Shown one piece after another: positions 11,345-22,255 of a stretch of 64,000 nt of DNA; position 1 is the first letter of the stretch, and every line of letters begins with the position of its first letter. A model generated the notes under the pieces. The model worked only from the letters and a program-made list of their open reading frames with translations. It was not told where the DNA came from and made no database searches. The position numbers were made by a program, and so were the translations under genes. Source of the stretch: Leptodactylus fallax. Its lineage: Eukaryota; Chordata; Amphibia; Anura; Leptodactylidae. The stretch lies in NCBI GenBank assembly GCA_947044405.1, contig CAMRHE010000352.1, positions 434,001 to 498,000 on the forward strand, read 5' to 3'.

Positions 11345-11763
11345 TTAAGGCCTCACATTGTAGAAACGCAGCATTTTATGTTGCAGATTTTACTGTGGTT
11401 ATTTGAGCCAAAGTCAGGAGTGGCTTGAAAAGGAATGGAAAATATAAAGGAAGCTCTTAGATGTCCACTCCTGACTTTGGCTCAAAAAAACGCAGCAAAA
11501 TCTGCAACAAAAACACTGTGTTTCAGTAACGTGTGGCTTTAGCCTCAGGCTAAGGCCCCGCATTGTAGAAAAAAAAATTTTTATGTTGCAAATTTTGTTG
11601 TGGTTTTTTTAGCTAAACCAAGGAGAGGCTGGAAAAGAAACGGGAAATATAAAGGAAGCACTTATATTTTTCCCTTCAGCTTAATCCACTCCTGGCTTTG
11701 GCTCAAAAAAACGCTGCAAAATCTGCAACAAAAAATCAGCTTTTCCTCAACCTTAGCCTAAGG
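11345..11763. repeat. Two tandem palindromic MITEs (family M1)
   Basis: Two consecutive copies (about 11345-11546 and 11549-11763) each begin near AAGGCC and end with its complement. Their arms read GAGCCAAAGTCAGGAGTGG and the reverse, so each copy can fold into a long hairpin. Other copies lie at 24366-24545, 27601-27825 and 37466-38048. There is no coding capacity. Confidence 0.82.
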
Positions 11764-11910
11764 AAATAATTTTTTTTTCAGATTAGCATACTTCATCATA
11801 CTGTGTATTGGATAAGCAGAATGGGAAAAACCCTTATATAACAGGTTTTTTGTTTTTTTTTTTAATTAACACAGACTGCAAGAATGTATATATAAGGATA
11901 AAAAAAAATA
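11764..11910 (-). repeat. Fragment of the hAT-like repeat also seen near 24130-24365
   Basis: The sequence after the MITE is the reverse complement of the sequence before the MITE at 24366, including the stretch with GCTAATCTGAA and ATTATTTCCTTAGGCTAAGG. It probably is the end of a hAT-type element that already contained the MITE. Confidence 0.45.
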
Positions 11911-11924
11911 CTTAAGAATATTTT

Positions 11925-12291
11925 TTCAGATGCACACTTCGCCACATTGCATTGTGTCACCAGAGCAGAAAAAGTGCTTATATTTGGCCGGGGTGTCACG
12001 TGGCGTTTTACAGTCCCTGCAATGTGGATGGGATTCTAGCGAATCCCATGCACACATTGCAGAAAAATATACCCAGCGGAAATGCTGCTGCATTTTTGGA
12101 AATCGCAGCACGTCAATTATACCCATGGAAACGCTGGTGGTTTCCCTATAGGTATAACTGAAGCAGAAAGCCCGCAGAGGAAAACTCTGCCGACTTTCTG
12201 TGAAAAGCGCTACGGGAAAAACCGCAATGTGTTTTCACTACAGTTTTTCCCGCAGCGCTTTTTCACTGAAACCCGCTACATGAGGCCTTAG
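11925..12291. repeat. MITE family M2 copy
   Basis: It shares with 21071-21447, 53903-54193 and part of 13290-13530 the segments resembling GAAAAGCGCTGCGGG, AAGTCCGCAGAG and CAATGTGTGGATGGGATT. It is partly self-complementary and non-coding. Confidence 0.7.
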
Positions 12292-13290
12292 CCTAACAGA
12301 GTTTTATTCAGATTAGTGCAGGCTCCACTTAGTGAACCACTTAAAAACTCTGTGGAAAAAAAAATGCAGCAAAAACACTCTTTCTGCATCATTTTATTTG
12401 CAATGTTGCTGCATTTTTCTTTGAGGTTTTTCCTCCTTCATTAAATCTATAGGAAAAATGCATTTCCACATCTAAAATGGAAATGCAGCTTTTCTACAGC
12501 TTTTTTTTTCTATAATGTGTAGATGAAGTTTAATTCACTTTGCTGGTACTGTAGAATGCAGCGAAGGCTAAGGTTGAGGCCCCATGTGGAAAGCTGCTTT
12601 TCTTGTTGCAGATTTTGCAAAAAAAAAATTTTTGAATCAGAGCCAAAGCATTTTCCCTATAGTTTTAACCCCTTTGCGCCACATTTTTAAAATTTCGATT
12701 TTTGTTTTTGACTCCCTGCCTTCCAAACCTCATAACTTTTTTTTATTTTTCCATTCACAGAGCCATATGAGGTCTAAATGTTTGCGGGACAAATTGTTCT
12801 TCATAATGGTACCATTTACTATTCTGCACAATGTACTGGAAACTGGAAAAAAAAAATTCAGAATGGGGTGGAATTGGAAAAAAGTGCAAAATGAAATGCC
12901 ACCTGTATTCTATGTTTCAGTACGATTCTGGGGATACCAAATATACATTGCTTTATTTACATTTTAACCCCTTAACAAAAATCCAAAAGTTGCTATATTC
13001 TGAAACCCGTAACTTTTTTATATTTCTGTGTACGGGTATGCATAAGGCATCTTTTTTAGCAGGGCCAGTTATATCATTTTGGGAAATGTCTATTGCTTTG
13101 ATCACTTTTTACCCAAATTTTTATCAGAGGCGAAACTACGGCATTTTTAGACCGGGAATTTTGGGACAAAGGGATACCTAATGTCTATGTATCTCACAGT
13201 AATTTTTTAGTTTTCTATGTAAAGGGGAGTGATTTGAACTTTTAGAGTTTTTTTTTAATCTTTTTTAAAACTTTTTTTTTACAATTTTAC
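12292..13290. repeat. Non-coding interspersed repeats
   Basis: The first part (to about 12668) is A- and T-rich and partly palindromic, ending in a partial M1-like terminus. The second part starts near AACCCCTTTGCGCC (12668) and has the character of a common dispersed non-coding repeat. Its opposite end type, with GAAGTGGTTAAG, occurs near 37448. Open frames here are chance. Confidence 0.45.
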
Positions 13291-13588
13291 AACTCAGCGC
13301 GTTTTTTTCTGGAGTGGAATTTCTGCTTCAATTATATCTATTGGCAAACTGCTGGCGTTTCCGTATGTAAAATTGACATGCTGCAATTTGCGTGTCCACT
13401 GCAGGTATTTTTCCGCAATGTGTGGATGGGATTTGCTAAAATCCTGTAAAATGCTGCGTTTTTTTCTTCGGTGTTTCTGCCATGGCCAAACCGCAGCGTT
13501 TACACCACCTGGGGCCCCGGCCTTAAGCTAAGGACCCGCGTTGCGGAAAAGCAGCTTTTTTGTTGTAGATTTTGCTGCGTTTTTTTGA
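13291..13588. repeat. M2 fragment followed by truncated M1 MITE
   Basis: 13291-13520 matches M2 (CTTCAATTATATCTATTGGC, CAATGTGTGGATGGGATT). 13521-13588 is the first arm of M1, cut off where the Tc1-like sequence begins. Confidence 0.6.
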
Positions 13589-14576
13589 GGCCACTGTTGT
13601 GGAGAAGTTTAAAGCCGGATTTGGATACAAAAAGATTTCCCAAACTTTAAACATCCCAAGGAGCACTGTGCAAGCGATCATATTGAAATGGAAGGAGTAT
13701 CAGACCACTGCAAATCTACCAAGACCCGACAATCCCTCTAAACTTTCATCTCAAACAAGGAGAAGACTGATCAGAGATGCAGCCAAGAGGCCTATGATCA
13801 CTCTGGATGAACTGCAGAGATCTACAGCTGAGGTGGGAGAGTCTGTCCATAGGACAACAATCAGTCGTACACTGCACAAATCTGGCCTTTATGGAAGAGT
13901 GGCAAGAAGAAAGCCATTTCTCAAAGATATCCATAAAAAGTCTTGTTTAAAGTTTGCCACAAGCCACCTGGGAGACACACCAAACATGTGGAAGAAGGTG
14001 CTCTGGTCAGATGAAAGCCAAATCGAACTTTTTGGCCACAATGCAAAACGATATGTTTGGCGTAAAAGCAACACAGCTCATCACCCTGAACACACCATCC
14101 CCACTGTCAAACATGGTGGTGGCAGCATCATGGTTTGGGCCTGCTTTTCTTCAGCAGGGACAGGGAAGAAGGTTAATATTGATGGGAAGATGGATGGAGC
14201 CAAATACAGGACCATTCTGGAAGAAAACCTGTTGGAGTCTGCAAAAGACCTGAGACTGGGACGGAGATTTGTCTTCCAACAAGACAATGATCCCAAACAT
14301 AAAGCAAAATTTACAATGGAATGGTTCACAAATAAATGTATCCAGGTGTTAGAATGGCCAAGTCAAAGTCCAGACCTGAATCCAATCGAGAATCTGTGGA
14401 AAGACCTGAAAACTGCTGTTCACAAACGCTCTCCATCCAACCTCACTGAGCTCGAGATGTTTTCCAAGGAAGAATGGGCAAGAATTTCAGTCTCTCGATG
14501 TGCGAAACTGATAGAGACATACCCCAAGCGACTTGCAGCTGTAATCGCAGCAAAAGGTGGCGCTACAAAGTATTAA
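13572..14576 (+). CDS. Tc1-like DD34E transposase, nearly complete
   Basis: A 334-residue uninterrupted frame. The N-terminal half has the paired helix-turn-helix DNA-binding region (residues 8-110), the C-terminal half the RNase H-like DDE domain: first Asp in WSDES, second in QQDNDPKH, then Glu in NPIENLW 34 residues after the second Asp. The length is usual for the family. The first six or so residues come from MITE sequence upstream of the truncation point, so the natural start and the left transposon end are lost. The protein might still be made from a nearby promoter, but the copy cannot be cut out as a unit. Confidence 0.88.
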   Translation: MLRFFEATVVEKFKAGFGYKKISQTLNIPRSTVQAIILKWKEYQTTANLPRPDNPSKLSSQTRRRLIRDAAKRPMITLDELQRSTAEVGESVHRTTISRTLHKSGLYGRVARRKPFLKDIHKKSCLKFATSHLGDTPNMWKKVLWSDESQIELFGHNAKRYVWRKSNTAHHPEHTIPTVKHGGGSIMVWACFSSAGTGKKVNIDGKMDGAKYRTILEENLLESAKDLRLGRRFVFQQDNDPKHKAKFTMEWFTNKCIQVLEWPSQSPDLNPIENLWKDLKTAVHKRSPSNLTELEMFSKEEWARISVSRCAKLIETYPKRLAAVIAAKGGATKY

Positions 14577-14796
14577 CTTAAGGGGGCCGAATAATTTGGC
14601 ACGCCCCACTTTTCAGTTTTTTATTTTTTACAAAAGTTTAAAATATCCAATAAATTTCGTTCCACTTCACGATTGTGTCCCACTTGTGTTTGATTCTTCA
14701 CCAGAAAATTAAAATTTTATATCCTTATGTTTGAAGCCTGAAATGTGGCAAAAGGTTGAAAAGTTCAAGGGGGCCGAATACTTTCGCAACGCACTG
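13589..14796 (+). mobile_element. Tc1-like transposon (family A, copy 1), 5' truncated
   Basis: The right end with ...GCACTG at 14796 followed by TA matches the ends of the full copy 15308-16936. The left inverted repeat and the first coding bases are absent: the element begins abruptly inside a MITE at about 13589. It carries a long transposase frame. Confidence 0.85.
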
Positions 14797-15307
14797 TATA
14801 AGAACTCCCTATATATTTCCCTAAAGTGCTATCCCTATAATATAATAGTGATTATAAATATGCCATCTGAAAAATATCAAAAAGTAAAAAAACATCAAGA
14901 TATAATAATAAGTACACATAAATAGTGCATGAAATAACCAGTGCTGCTGAAGGAACAAATAAGATACCATATTTTTCGGACTATAAGACGCACCCCCATA
15001 TTGGCCAAGAGGTCTATTAACATTCATTTTTTTCTTTTTTTTTCTTTCTTCAAATATTTATCGGGTACAAATCAACTATTGAGTAAAAGCGGCATTTTTT
15101 TAATGTGGAATACTCACTCTGAATCTACACTTCATATAGCTCATAGTCAGTAGTTTAACATCTGACAGCGATGGATCTTACGTATAGGGTTGGCATTGAT
15201 TTTCCCCCTGTCTCTTTAAATTATCGTATACTATGCTTTTTAATCGCTATTATGTGGATTAAATTATTATAGGCATGGTGATAGGCTGGTGTTTACCATC
15301 TGAGATA
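14797..15307. other. AT-rich spacer between two Tc1-like copies
   Basis: No gene is seen. A motif like TTTTTCGGACTATAAGACGC near 14972-14992 resembles the end of a dispersed vertebrate DNA repeat, but no partner end is visible. Confidence 0.35.
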
Positions 15308-16936
15308 CAGTGCCTTGTGAAAGTATTCGGCCCCCTTGAACTTTTCAACCTTTTGCCACATTTCAGGCTTCAAACATAAGGATATAAAATTTTAATTTTT
15401 TGGTGAAGAATCAACAAGTGGGACACAATCGTGAAGTGGAACGAAATTTATTGGATATTTTAAACTTTTGTAAAAAATAAAAAACTGAAAAGTGGGGAGT
15501 GCAATATTTTTCGGCCCCCTTAAGTTAATACTTTGTAGCGCCACCTTTTGCTGCGATTTACAGCTGCAAGTCGCTTGGGGTATGTCTCTATCGGCTTTGC
15601 ACATCGAGAGACTGAAATTCTTGCCCATTCTTCCTTGGAAAACAGCTCGAGCTCAGTGAGGTTGGATGGAGAGCGTTTGTGAACAGCAGTTTTCAGCTCT
15701 TTCCACAGATTCTCAATTGGATTCAGGTCTGGACTTTGACTTGGCCATTCTAACACCTGGATACGTTTATTTGTGAACCATTCCATTGTAGATTTTGCTT
15801 TATGTTTGGGATCATTGTCTTGTTGGAAGATAAATCTCCATCCCAGTCTCAGGTCTTTTGCAGACTCCAACAGGTTTTCTTCCAGAATGGTCCTGTATTT
15901 GGCTCCATCCATCTTCCCATCAATATTAACCTTCTTCCCTGTCCCTGCTGAAGAAAAGCAGGCCCAAACCATGATGCTGCCACCACCATGTTTGACAGTG
16001 GGGATGGTGTGTTCAGGGTGATGAGCTGTGTTGCTTTTACGCCAAACATATCGTTTTGCATGTGGCCAAAAAGTTCGATTTTGGTTTCATCTGACCAGAG
16101 CACCTTCTTCCACATGTTTGATGTGTCTCCCAGGTGGCTTGTGGCAAACTTTAAACGAGACTTTTTATGGATATCTTTGAGAAATGGCTTTCTTCTTGCC
16201 ACTCTTCCATAAAGGCCAGATTTGTGCAGTGTACGACTGATTGTTGTCCTATGGAAAGACTCTCCCACCTCAGCTGTAGATTTCTGCAGTTCATCCAGAG
16301 TGATCATGGGCCTCTTGGCTGCATCTCTGATCAGTCTTCTCCTTGTTTGAGATCAAAGTTTAGAGGGAGGGCCAGGTCTTGGTAGGTTTGCAGTGGTCTG
16401 ATACTCCTTCCATTTCAATATGATCTCTTGTACAGTGCTCCTTGGGATGTTTAAAGTTTGGAAAATCTTTTTGTATCCAAATCCAGATTTAAACTTCTCC
16501 ACAACAGTATCACGGAACTGCCTGGTGTGTTCCTTGGTCTTCATGATGCTCTCTGCGCTTTAAACAGAACCCTGAGACTATCACAGAGCAGGTGCATTTA
16601 TACGGAGACTTGATTACACACAGGTGGATTATATTTATCATCATCAGTCATTTAGGACAACATTGGATCATTCAGAGATCCTCACTGAACTTCTGGAGTG
16701 AGTTTGCTGCACTGAAAGTAAAGGGGCCGAATAATATTGCACGCCCCACTTTTCAGTTTTTTATTTTTTACAAAAGTTTAAAATAACCAATAAATTTCGT
16801 TCCACTTCACAATTGTGTCCCACTTGTTGTTGATTCTTCACCAAAAAATTAAAATTTTATATCCTTATGTTTGAAGCCTGAAATGTGGCAAAAGGTTGAA
16901 AAGTTCAAGGGGGCCGAATACTTTCGCAAGGCACTG
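15308..16936 (-). mobile_element. Full-length Tc1-like transposon (family A, copy 2)
   Basis: The 1629-bp element is bounded by CAGTGCC and GGCACTG with TA on both sides (15306-15307 and 16937-16938), the Tc1 target duplication. Terminal inverted repeats of about 210 bp surround a decayed minus-strand transposase. It lies tail to tail with copy 1. Confidence 0.92.
15520..16544 (-). pseudogene. Tc1-like transposase, broken by a stop and a frameshift
   Basis: The natural N-terminus is present (frame from 16544, beginning with MKTKEH), followed by the helix-turn-helix region and the DDE domain, all matching copy 1. Two lesions are visible by comparison: a TGA where copy 1 has a Ser codon at about 16350, and loss of one T near 16060 that shifts the frame after the first catalytic Asp. 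The catalytic motifs remain readable in two frames. The C-terminal end near 15540 is also altered. Confidence 0.9.
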
Positions 16937-17753
16937 TACATGTCTAGCACTGCGCTTTGTTATTGAAGAGGACGCATGGATCCGAAAGACAGGGATCTTC
17001 CTGACATCAGAGGGAGGTACTGCTGTCATTAGGTATCTGTGTTTGTTGTTCGCATGCCTGAGAAGGTGTGTAGCGGGGACAAAGCGTGATTGGCTCGTGC
17101 AGCCCTATGAGCGGAGCAGAATGTATCTCCTGGACATCAGGGAGAGGTACCGCTATAGTGACGTAGCTTTGTCAGTTGTGCATACGTCAAAGAAGGAGAG
17201 TAGTGGGGACTCAGAGTGATTGGCTCAAGCAGTTGTATGGGCGGAGCATAGCTCTGTTTAAGGGCGAAGGAGCACTGCATTCAGTACCATCGACATTAGA
17301 GCGGTCATGCTGGTGGTCAGATTCATTACCGTTTGGACATCGTTAATAACAGCAGTTTTTACTGCTTTTGTGTTATTTGAACTTAGCCCTTGATGAATCA
17401 CTCGTGAGGAAACACGTAGGGCTACATTGAGTTTACAGTATAGTCAGTTTTGTGTTTAAAACATTGCTGAATTGGCTCCTATTTGGACAGAATGTTTTCC
17501 CTTCCAAGCCCTGTTGGTGTGGTATTAGTCCAGTAGCCTCAGGGCAAAGGGGGGATACATCTGCCTGAGTTTGTGACTAGCTCAATTGTATTATAAGAAG
17601 CCATTTCAGGTGTTGTTCTGACATGCAATTGTGGATGAGGGAGTTCAGATAGTTGTAAGGTATAGGGTGAGAGTACAACAAATCCACCTATATACTATCT
17701 GTATACATGCAACTGCAAGTTTCAGACATTGTTACACATTTTGGGTCATTATA
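16937..17753 (+). repeat. Dispersed repeat with tandem duplication and a hammerhead-like core
   Basis: Two diverged copies of about 115 bp (about 17017-17134 and 17144-17253) share GAGGTAC at their start and GTGATTGGCTC followed by GGGCGGAGC or GAGCGGAGC. They precede a hammerhead-like motif at 17385-17423. The arrangement resembles the ribozyme-bearing repeats (retrozymes or Penelope terminal repeats) known in animal genomes. Confidence 0.5.
17385..17423 (+). ncRNA. Hammerhead-ribozyme-like motif, decayed
   Basis: The arms AGCCC and GGGCT form stem I. Between them are TTGATGA (the consensus core has C at its first base), a short stem II, GAAA, and CACGT followed by A, which fits a minimal stem III and a cleavage site. 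The C-to-T core change should impair cleavage. Confidence 0.55.
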
Positions 17754-19267
17754 CAAAAAAAGTATTTAGTCAGCCACCAATTGTGCAAGTTCTCCCACTT
17801 ATAAAGATGAGAGAGGCCTGTAATTGACATCATAGGTAGACCTCAACTATGAGAGACAAAATGAGAAAACATATCTAGAAAATCACATTGTCTGATTTTT
17901 TTAAGAATTTATTTGCAAATTATGGTGGAAAATAAGTATTTGGTCAATAACAAAAGTTCATCTCAATACTTTGTTATATATCCTTTGTTTGCAATGACAG
18001 AGGTCAAACGTTTTCTGTAAGCCTTCACAAGGTTGACACACACTGATGCTGGTATGTTGGCCCATTCCCCCATGCAGATCTCCTCTAGAGCAGTGATGTT
18101 TTGGGGCTGTCGCTGGGCAACACGGACTTTCAACTCCCTCCAAAGGTTTTCTATGTAGTTGATATCTGGAGACTGGCTAGGCCACTCCAGGACCTTGAAA
18201 TGCTTCTTACGAAGCCACTCCTTTGTTGCGTTGGCGGTGTGCTTGGGATCATTGTCATGCTGAAAGACCCAGGTTTGCACTCAAAATCTCACAATACATG
18301 GCCCCATTCATTCTTTCATGTACATGGATCAGTCTTCCTGGTCCCTTTGCAGAGAAACAGCCCCAAAGCATGATGTTGCCACTCCCATGCTTCACAGTAG
18401 GTATGGTGTTCTTTAGATGCAACTCAGCATTCACTCTCCTTCAAACACGACGAGTTGTTTCTACCAAACAGTTCTACTTTGGTTTCATCTGACCATATGA
18501 CATTCTCCCAATACTCTTCTGGAACATCCAAATGCTCTCTAGCAAACTTCAGACGGGCCCGGATATGTACTGGCTTAAGCAGGGAGACACGTCTGGCACT
18601 GCAGGATCTGAGTCCCTGGCGGCATAGTGTGTTACTGACAGTAGCCTTTGTTACGTTAGTCCCAGCTTTCTGCAGGTCATTCACTAGGTTCCCCCATGTG
18701 GTTCTGGGATTTTTGCTCATTGTTCTTGTAGTTATTTTGACCCCATGGGGTGAGATCTTGCGTGGAGCCCCTAATCGAGGGAGATTATCAGTAGTCTGGT
18801 ATGTCTTCCATTTTCTAATTATTGCTCCCACAGTTGATTTCTTCACACCAAGCTGCTTGCCTATTGCAGATTCAGTCTTCCCAGCCTGGTGCAGGTCTAC
18901 AATTTTGTTTCTGGTGTCCTTCCACAGCTCTTTGGTCTTCACCATAATGGGGTTTGGAGTGTGACTGTTTGAGGTTGTGGACAGGTGTCTTTTATACTGA
19001 TAACAATGTCAAACAGGTGCCATTACTACAGGTAATGAGTGGAGGACAGAGGAGCCTCTTAAAGAAGAAGTTACAGGTCTGTGTGACCAAATACTTTGCA
19101 AATAAATTCTTAAAAAATCAGACAATGTAATTTTCTAGAAATGTTTTCTCATTTTGTCTCTCATAGTTGAAGTCTACCTATGATGTCAATTACAGGCCTC
19201 TCTCTTCTTTTTGAGTGGGAGAACTTGCACAATTGTTGGCTGACTAAATACTTTTTTTTCCCCACTG
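17754..19267 (-). mobile_element. Tc1-like transposon (family B, copy 1)
   Basis: The right end ...CCCCACTG is followed by TA (19268-19269), and the left end begins after TA near 17753. The AAAGTATTTAGTCAGCCA and complementary ends and the inner sub-repeats around 17880-17950 and 19080-19130 form long inverted repeats. The minus strand holds a broken transposase. Confidence 0.88.
17963..18945 (-). pseudogene. Tc1-like transposase (family B), with internal deletion
   Basis: The start MVKTKELWKDTRNK at 18945 leads into a helix-turn-helix region and the first catalytic motif (WSDETKVELFG). A frame break follows near 18450. By comparison with copy 2, about 40 bp are missing near 18268. The second catalytic motif ([10 protein letters not shown]) and a degraded third motif ([11 protein letters not shown]) are in the C-terminal part. 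It is not functional as a single frame. Confidence 0.88.
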
Positions 19268-19620
19268 TATACTGCTGCTAACAGGCGGTTCTGTGTGATT
19301 TCATATATTATGCCCAGGAACAATCAGCAATCTTTTTTATTTTTGCATTGTAATAAAAGTGAAGTTTTATTTATTAATTTTCCTGACAATCAGTGTCTCC
19401 AATTGAGTTTCTTTCTGTGAATACATAGCAACAGAGCAAAAAAAACAAAGCAATGAAAAAGATCCATTAAAACACAAATAGTATTAGAACCTACCCATAT
19501 GAAACTCCATAAACAGTATCCCACGCGTATTGACCATGCAAGGGCTTCCTCAGGGGATAACAAACTCATAATTTACACTGGTCTTAGTGCTTCATAAACT
19601 TAACAAATCTATATATAAAA
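19268..19620 (-). repeat. Ribozyme-type dispersed repeat fragment
   Basis: The sequence on the right of the Tc1 copy contains a hammerhead-like core on the minus strand (19517-19559) and a poly-A-rich neighbourhood. It may continue the repeat seen at 16937-17753 in a separate copy. Confidence 0.4.
19517..19559 (-). ncRNA. Hammerhead-like motif with perfect stem I, decayed core
   Basis: On the minus strand TATCCC and GGGATA pair as stem I, CTGAGGA fits the CUGANGA core, and CGCGT fits a palindromic stem III. The GAAA element reads AATA and no unpaired cleavage base remains, so the copy is probably inactive. Confidence 0.5.
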
Positions 19621-21070
19621 AGCCCCCATCAATTTTTTTTGTACCACTGATTTTGTCATTAACATGTCTGAACCTATAAATTTTTGGTATTGTTAGATTG
19701 ATGTTCAAGCCTTCATGTTTCAAATATAGGTAGACTTGAAATAAGTACAAACAGTACAAAGTTTTCCTCTAGACTCTTATATTCTAAAGTACTCGGTATA
19801 ATGAAAACCATTTAGCACTCTTTATGAAGCACCATGAAGAGTGCCAAAAAGGCAGTTTTCTTTCTTTCTTTTCAATATTCATGGAAAACAATTTTTTACA
19901 TTTTGTTTGTTCAAGTTCAGCAGTACTAATTTATGAAAAATTAGTTTCAAAGGATTTTATTAGTGCAAAAGATATACTTTGCTCTAAAACATATACAAAT
20001 TGCAAAATCTTGATGCAAGGGGCTAGTAACAAATAGTAATTAAGCCATAGCAGAGGATGTACAACATGAACATAACAGGGGAAAGGGATACAAAAGAAAA
20101 AAATAGGGAAGGGGCAAGGAAAGTCCAAGTGGAGATACTTCAAAATTATCATAAAAATGCAATAGTTATAGTACTACTACTGCAGGGAATTAGCTGGGAG
20201 GCAGAGGCATAGCTAGGGGTTCAGCACAGGGGGGCAAATATATCCCTAACCCAGTTGGCCCCTAACCCAGTTATACTGATATTATCACTATACAGTGACC
20301 ATGACTGTTTAAAGAGGACCTTTCATGTCCTCATCAATGTGCGGTATTCTATACAGAATATGTGCCACGATGCTGAAGATATCGGTGCTGTTAATTTAGG
20401 CACCGATATTTCCATACAGTCAGAAGGGTGGGCCTTACAGCCTAGCGTCATCGCTGAGCTTTGAGGAACACCCTACATAACTATACTCTTCCACAGCCTT
20501 CTACTGTCAGAGGGGGCGTTCCTTACAGCTCAGCGTCATAATTAATAATACCTCCTGTGTGTCCCTTTAAAAGGATTGTTCAGGATCAGAAATTTTAAAA
20601 CATATAGAAGGGAAGGGTTATAAAATAGAAATGCACTGACACTCACTTACCTACATACTTCTTTCTGTTCCTGCACTGGGATAGTCATCACTTCACAGGA
20701 GCACTGCAGCCAATCACCGGACTCGACAGTACAGCAGTATACTGTCCTCCAAACAAATATGTTCATATTGGGTGGAACCTGATGTAGTAATATGAAGGGG
20801 TAAACCGTGAAAGTGAAAGATATTGTTTAAAGGGAGAAATTCAGCTGGAGAGGGTAAATGTTGGGTCTGAAACTGATGGCAGGTAAATAGCTTATTATAA
20901 AAGCTGAACTTCTTATGTTTCCATAATCTACTAACCAACCGAATCCCGATATCTGTGGTCTTAAGTGTGAGGAATCAAACCTGCTGTCTCAGGGTTATAT
21001 TTAACCTTTCCTTCATTCCACATATTAAGTCACTAGTGCGTCAATGTCACCTGCATCTCAAAAACATCTT
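19621..21070. other. Unresolved repeat-rich sequence
   Basis: No gene is recognised. 19900-20160 has the T-poor, A-rich character of an antisense LINE 3' end, and 20714-20938 has a short minus-strand frame that might be LINE-derived, but neither is secure. A partial palindromic repeat lies around 20310-20570. Confidence 0.3.
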
Positions 21071-21447
21071 TAGGCTAAAGATCCACGTAGCGAGCCACAG
21101 CCAAAAAGCGCTGCGGGGAAAAATGTAGCGGAAATGCATTGCAGTTTTTCCTGCAGCGCTTTTCACAGAAAGTCCGCAGAGTTTTCCTCTGTGGACTTTC
21201 TGCTTCAATTATACCTATATGGAAAATGTCAGCATTTCTGCAGGTATAATTGACATGATGCGATTTGCAAAAATGCAATGGTTTTTGAAATCACAGCATG
21301 ACTATTGAGGATATTTTTCTGCAATGTGTGGATAGAATTAGCCACAATCCCATCCACTTTGCAGGTACTCAAAACGCTGTGTTTTTTGCTGTGGTATTTC
21401 TGCTATGGCAAAATCGCGGTGTTTATGGTACGTGGGGTCCTGGCCTT
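21071..21447. repeat. MITE family M2 copy
   Basis: It matches 11925-12291 in the segments around AAAAAGCGCTGCGGGG, CTTTCTGCTTCAATTATACC and GCAATGTGTGGATAG. It is non-coding. Confidence 0.7.
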
Positions 21448-22255
21448 GTAATCAACACATTTCTCACTGTGGAAACCCCCTAGCTCTGGGCTGTGCTATC
21501 CGGGTGGCTTTCAACAGCAGAAGACCCTGTGGCCCTCACATGAAAGGCTTTTGTGTTTTCCCTGCCCCCGCCCAGAGTGACGTCACTGGGGAGGGAAGTT
21601 ATACCTACCAGCTTGGAGCCCCTGGACTAGAAAATGGTCCTGATTCCTCATCAGGTGACTGGATTGTCAGGCAAATGGTATGATGGGACTCGGGGTGTAA
21701 TCCCCTTTGTATAGACACCAAGAATGACACCCGAATTTCCTTTGGGTAGGGAGTTGAATGTCTGGACCAGTCTCAGGCTCATAACGGTGCCATGATTAGA
21801 CTGACCACGTGCGTCTTTCTCTGGGGCACCTACAGAATTTATTGGGGTAACTGTGGGGTGCCCCCCTTAGGAGATATGGGAATAAAACTATGATCTCTCT
21901 GATCTATCTGCGGTGCCAGATAGTCTCAGTGTAATGTGGTTGAACAGGAAATCCCCTGGTGAGAGGTGGAGGGTTTGCAAGAGTGTGTTAATTACTCAGG
22001 ACAATACAACAGAGGGACTGTGAATAACCAGCAACAGTGATCAGTTCTCTATAGCGGAGCTGAAGGGAGTTTGAACAAATGGTTCACAAGGGGGAGGGAA
22101 GGGGTCGGCTAGATACATATTTGTACCAAAATACATATACGGGAGTCCCCGATCATCACACCCATGAGTTAGCTATAAAAGCCAGAGCATCCCACTATAA
22201 GTCTACTGCTGCGGAGGCACAGGCCCGAGAAGCGTCTGATATTCACTGGTACGTT
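21448..22255. other. No gene recognised
   Basis: Mixed unique-looking sequence with a possible LTR-like AATAAAA near 21880. I cannot assign a family. Confidence 0.3.
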
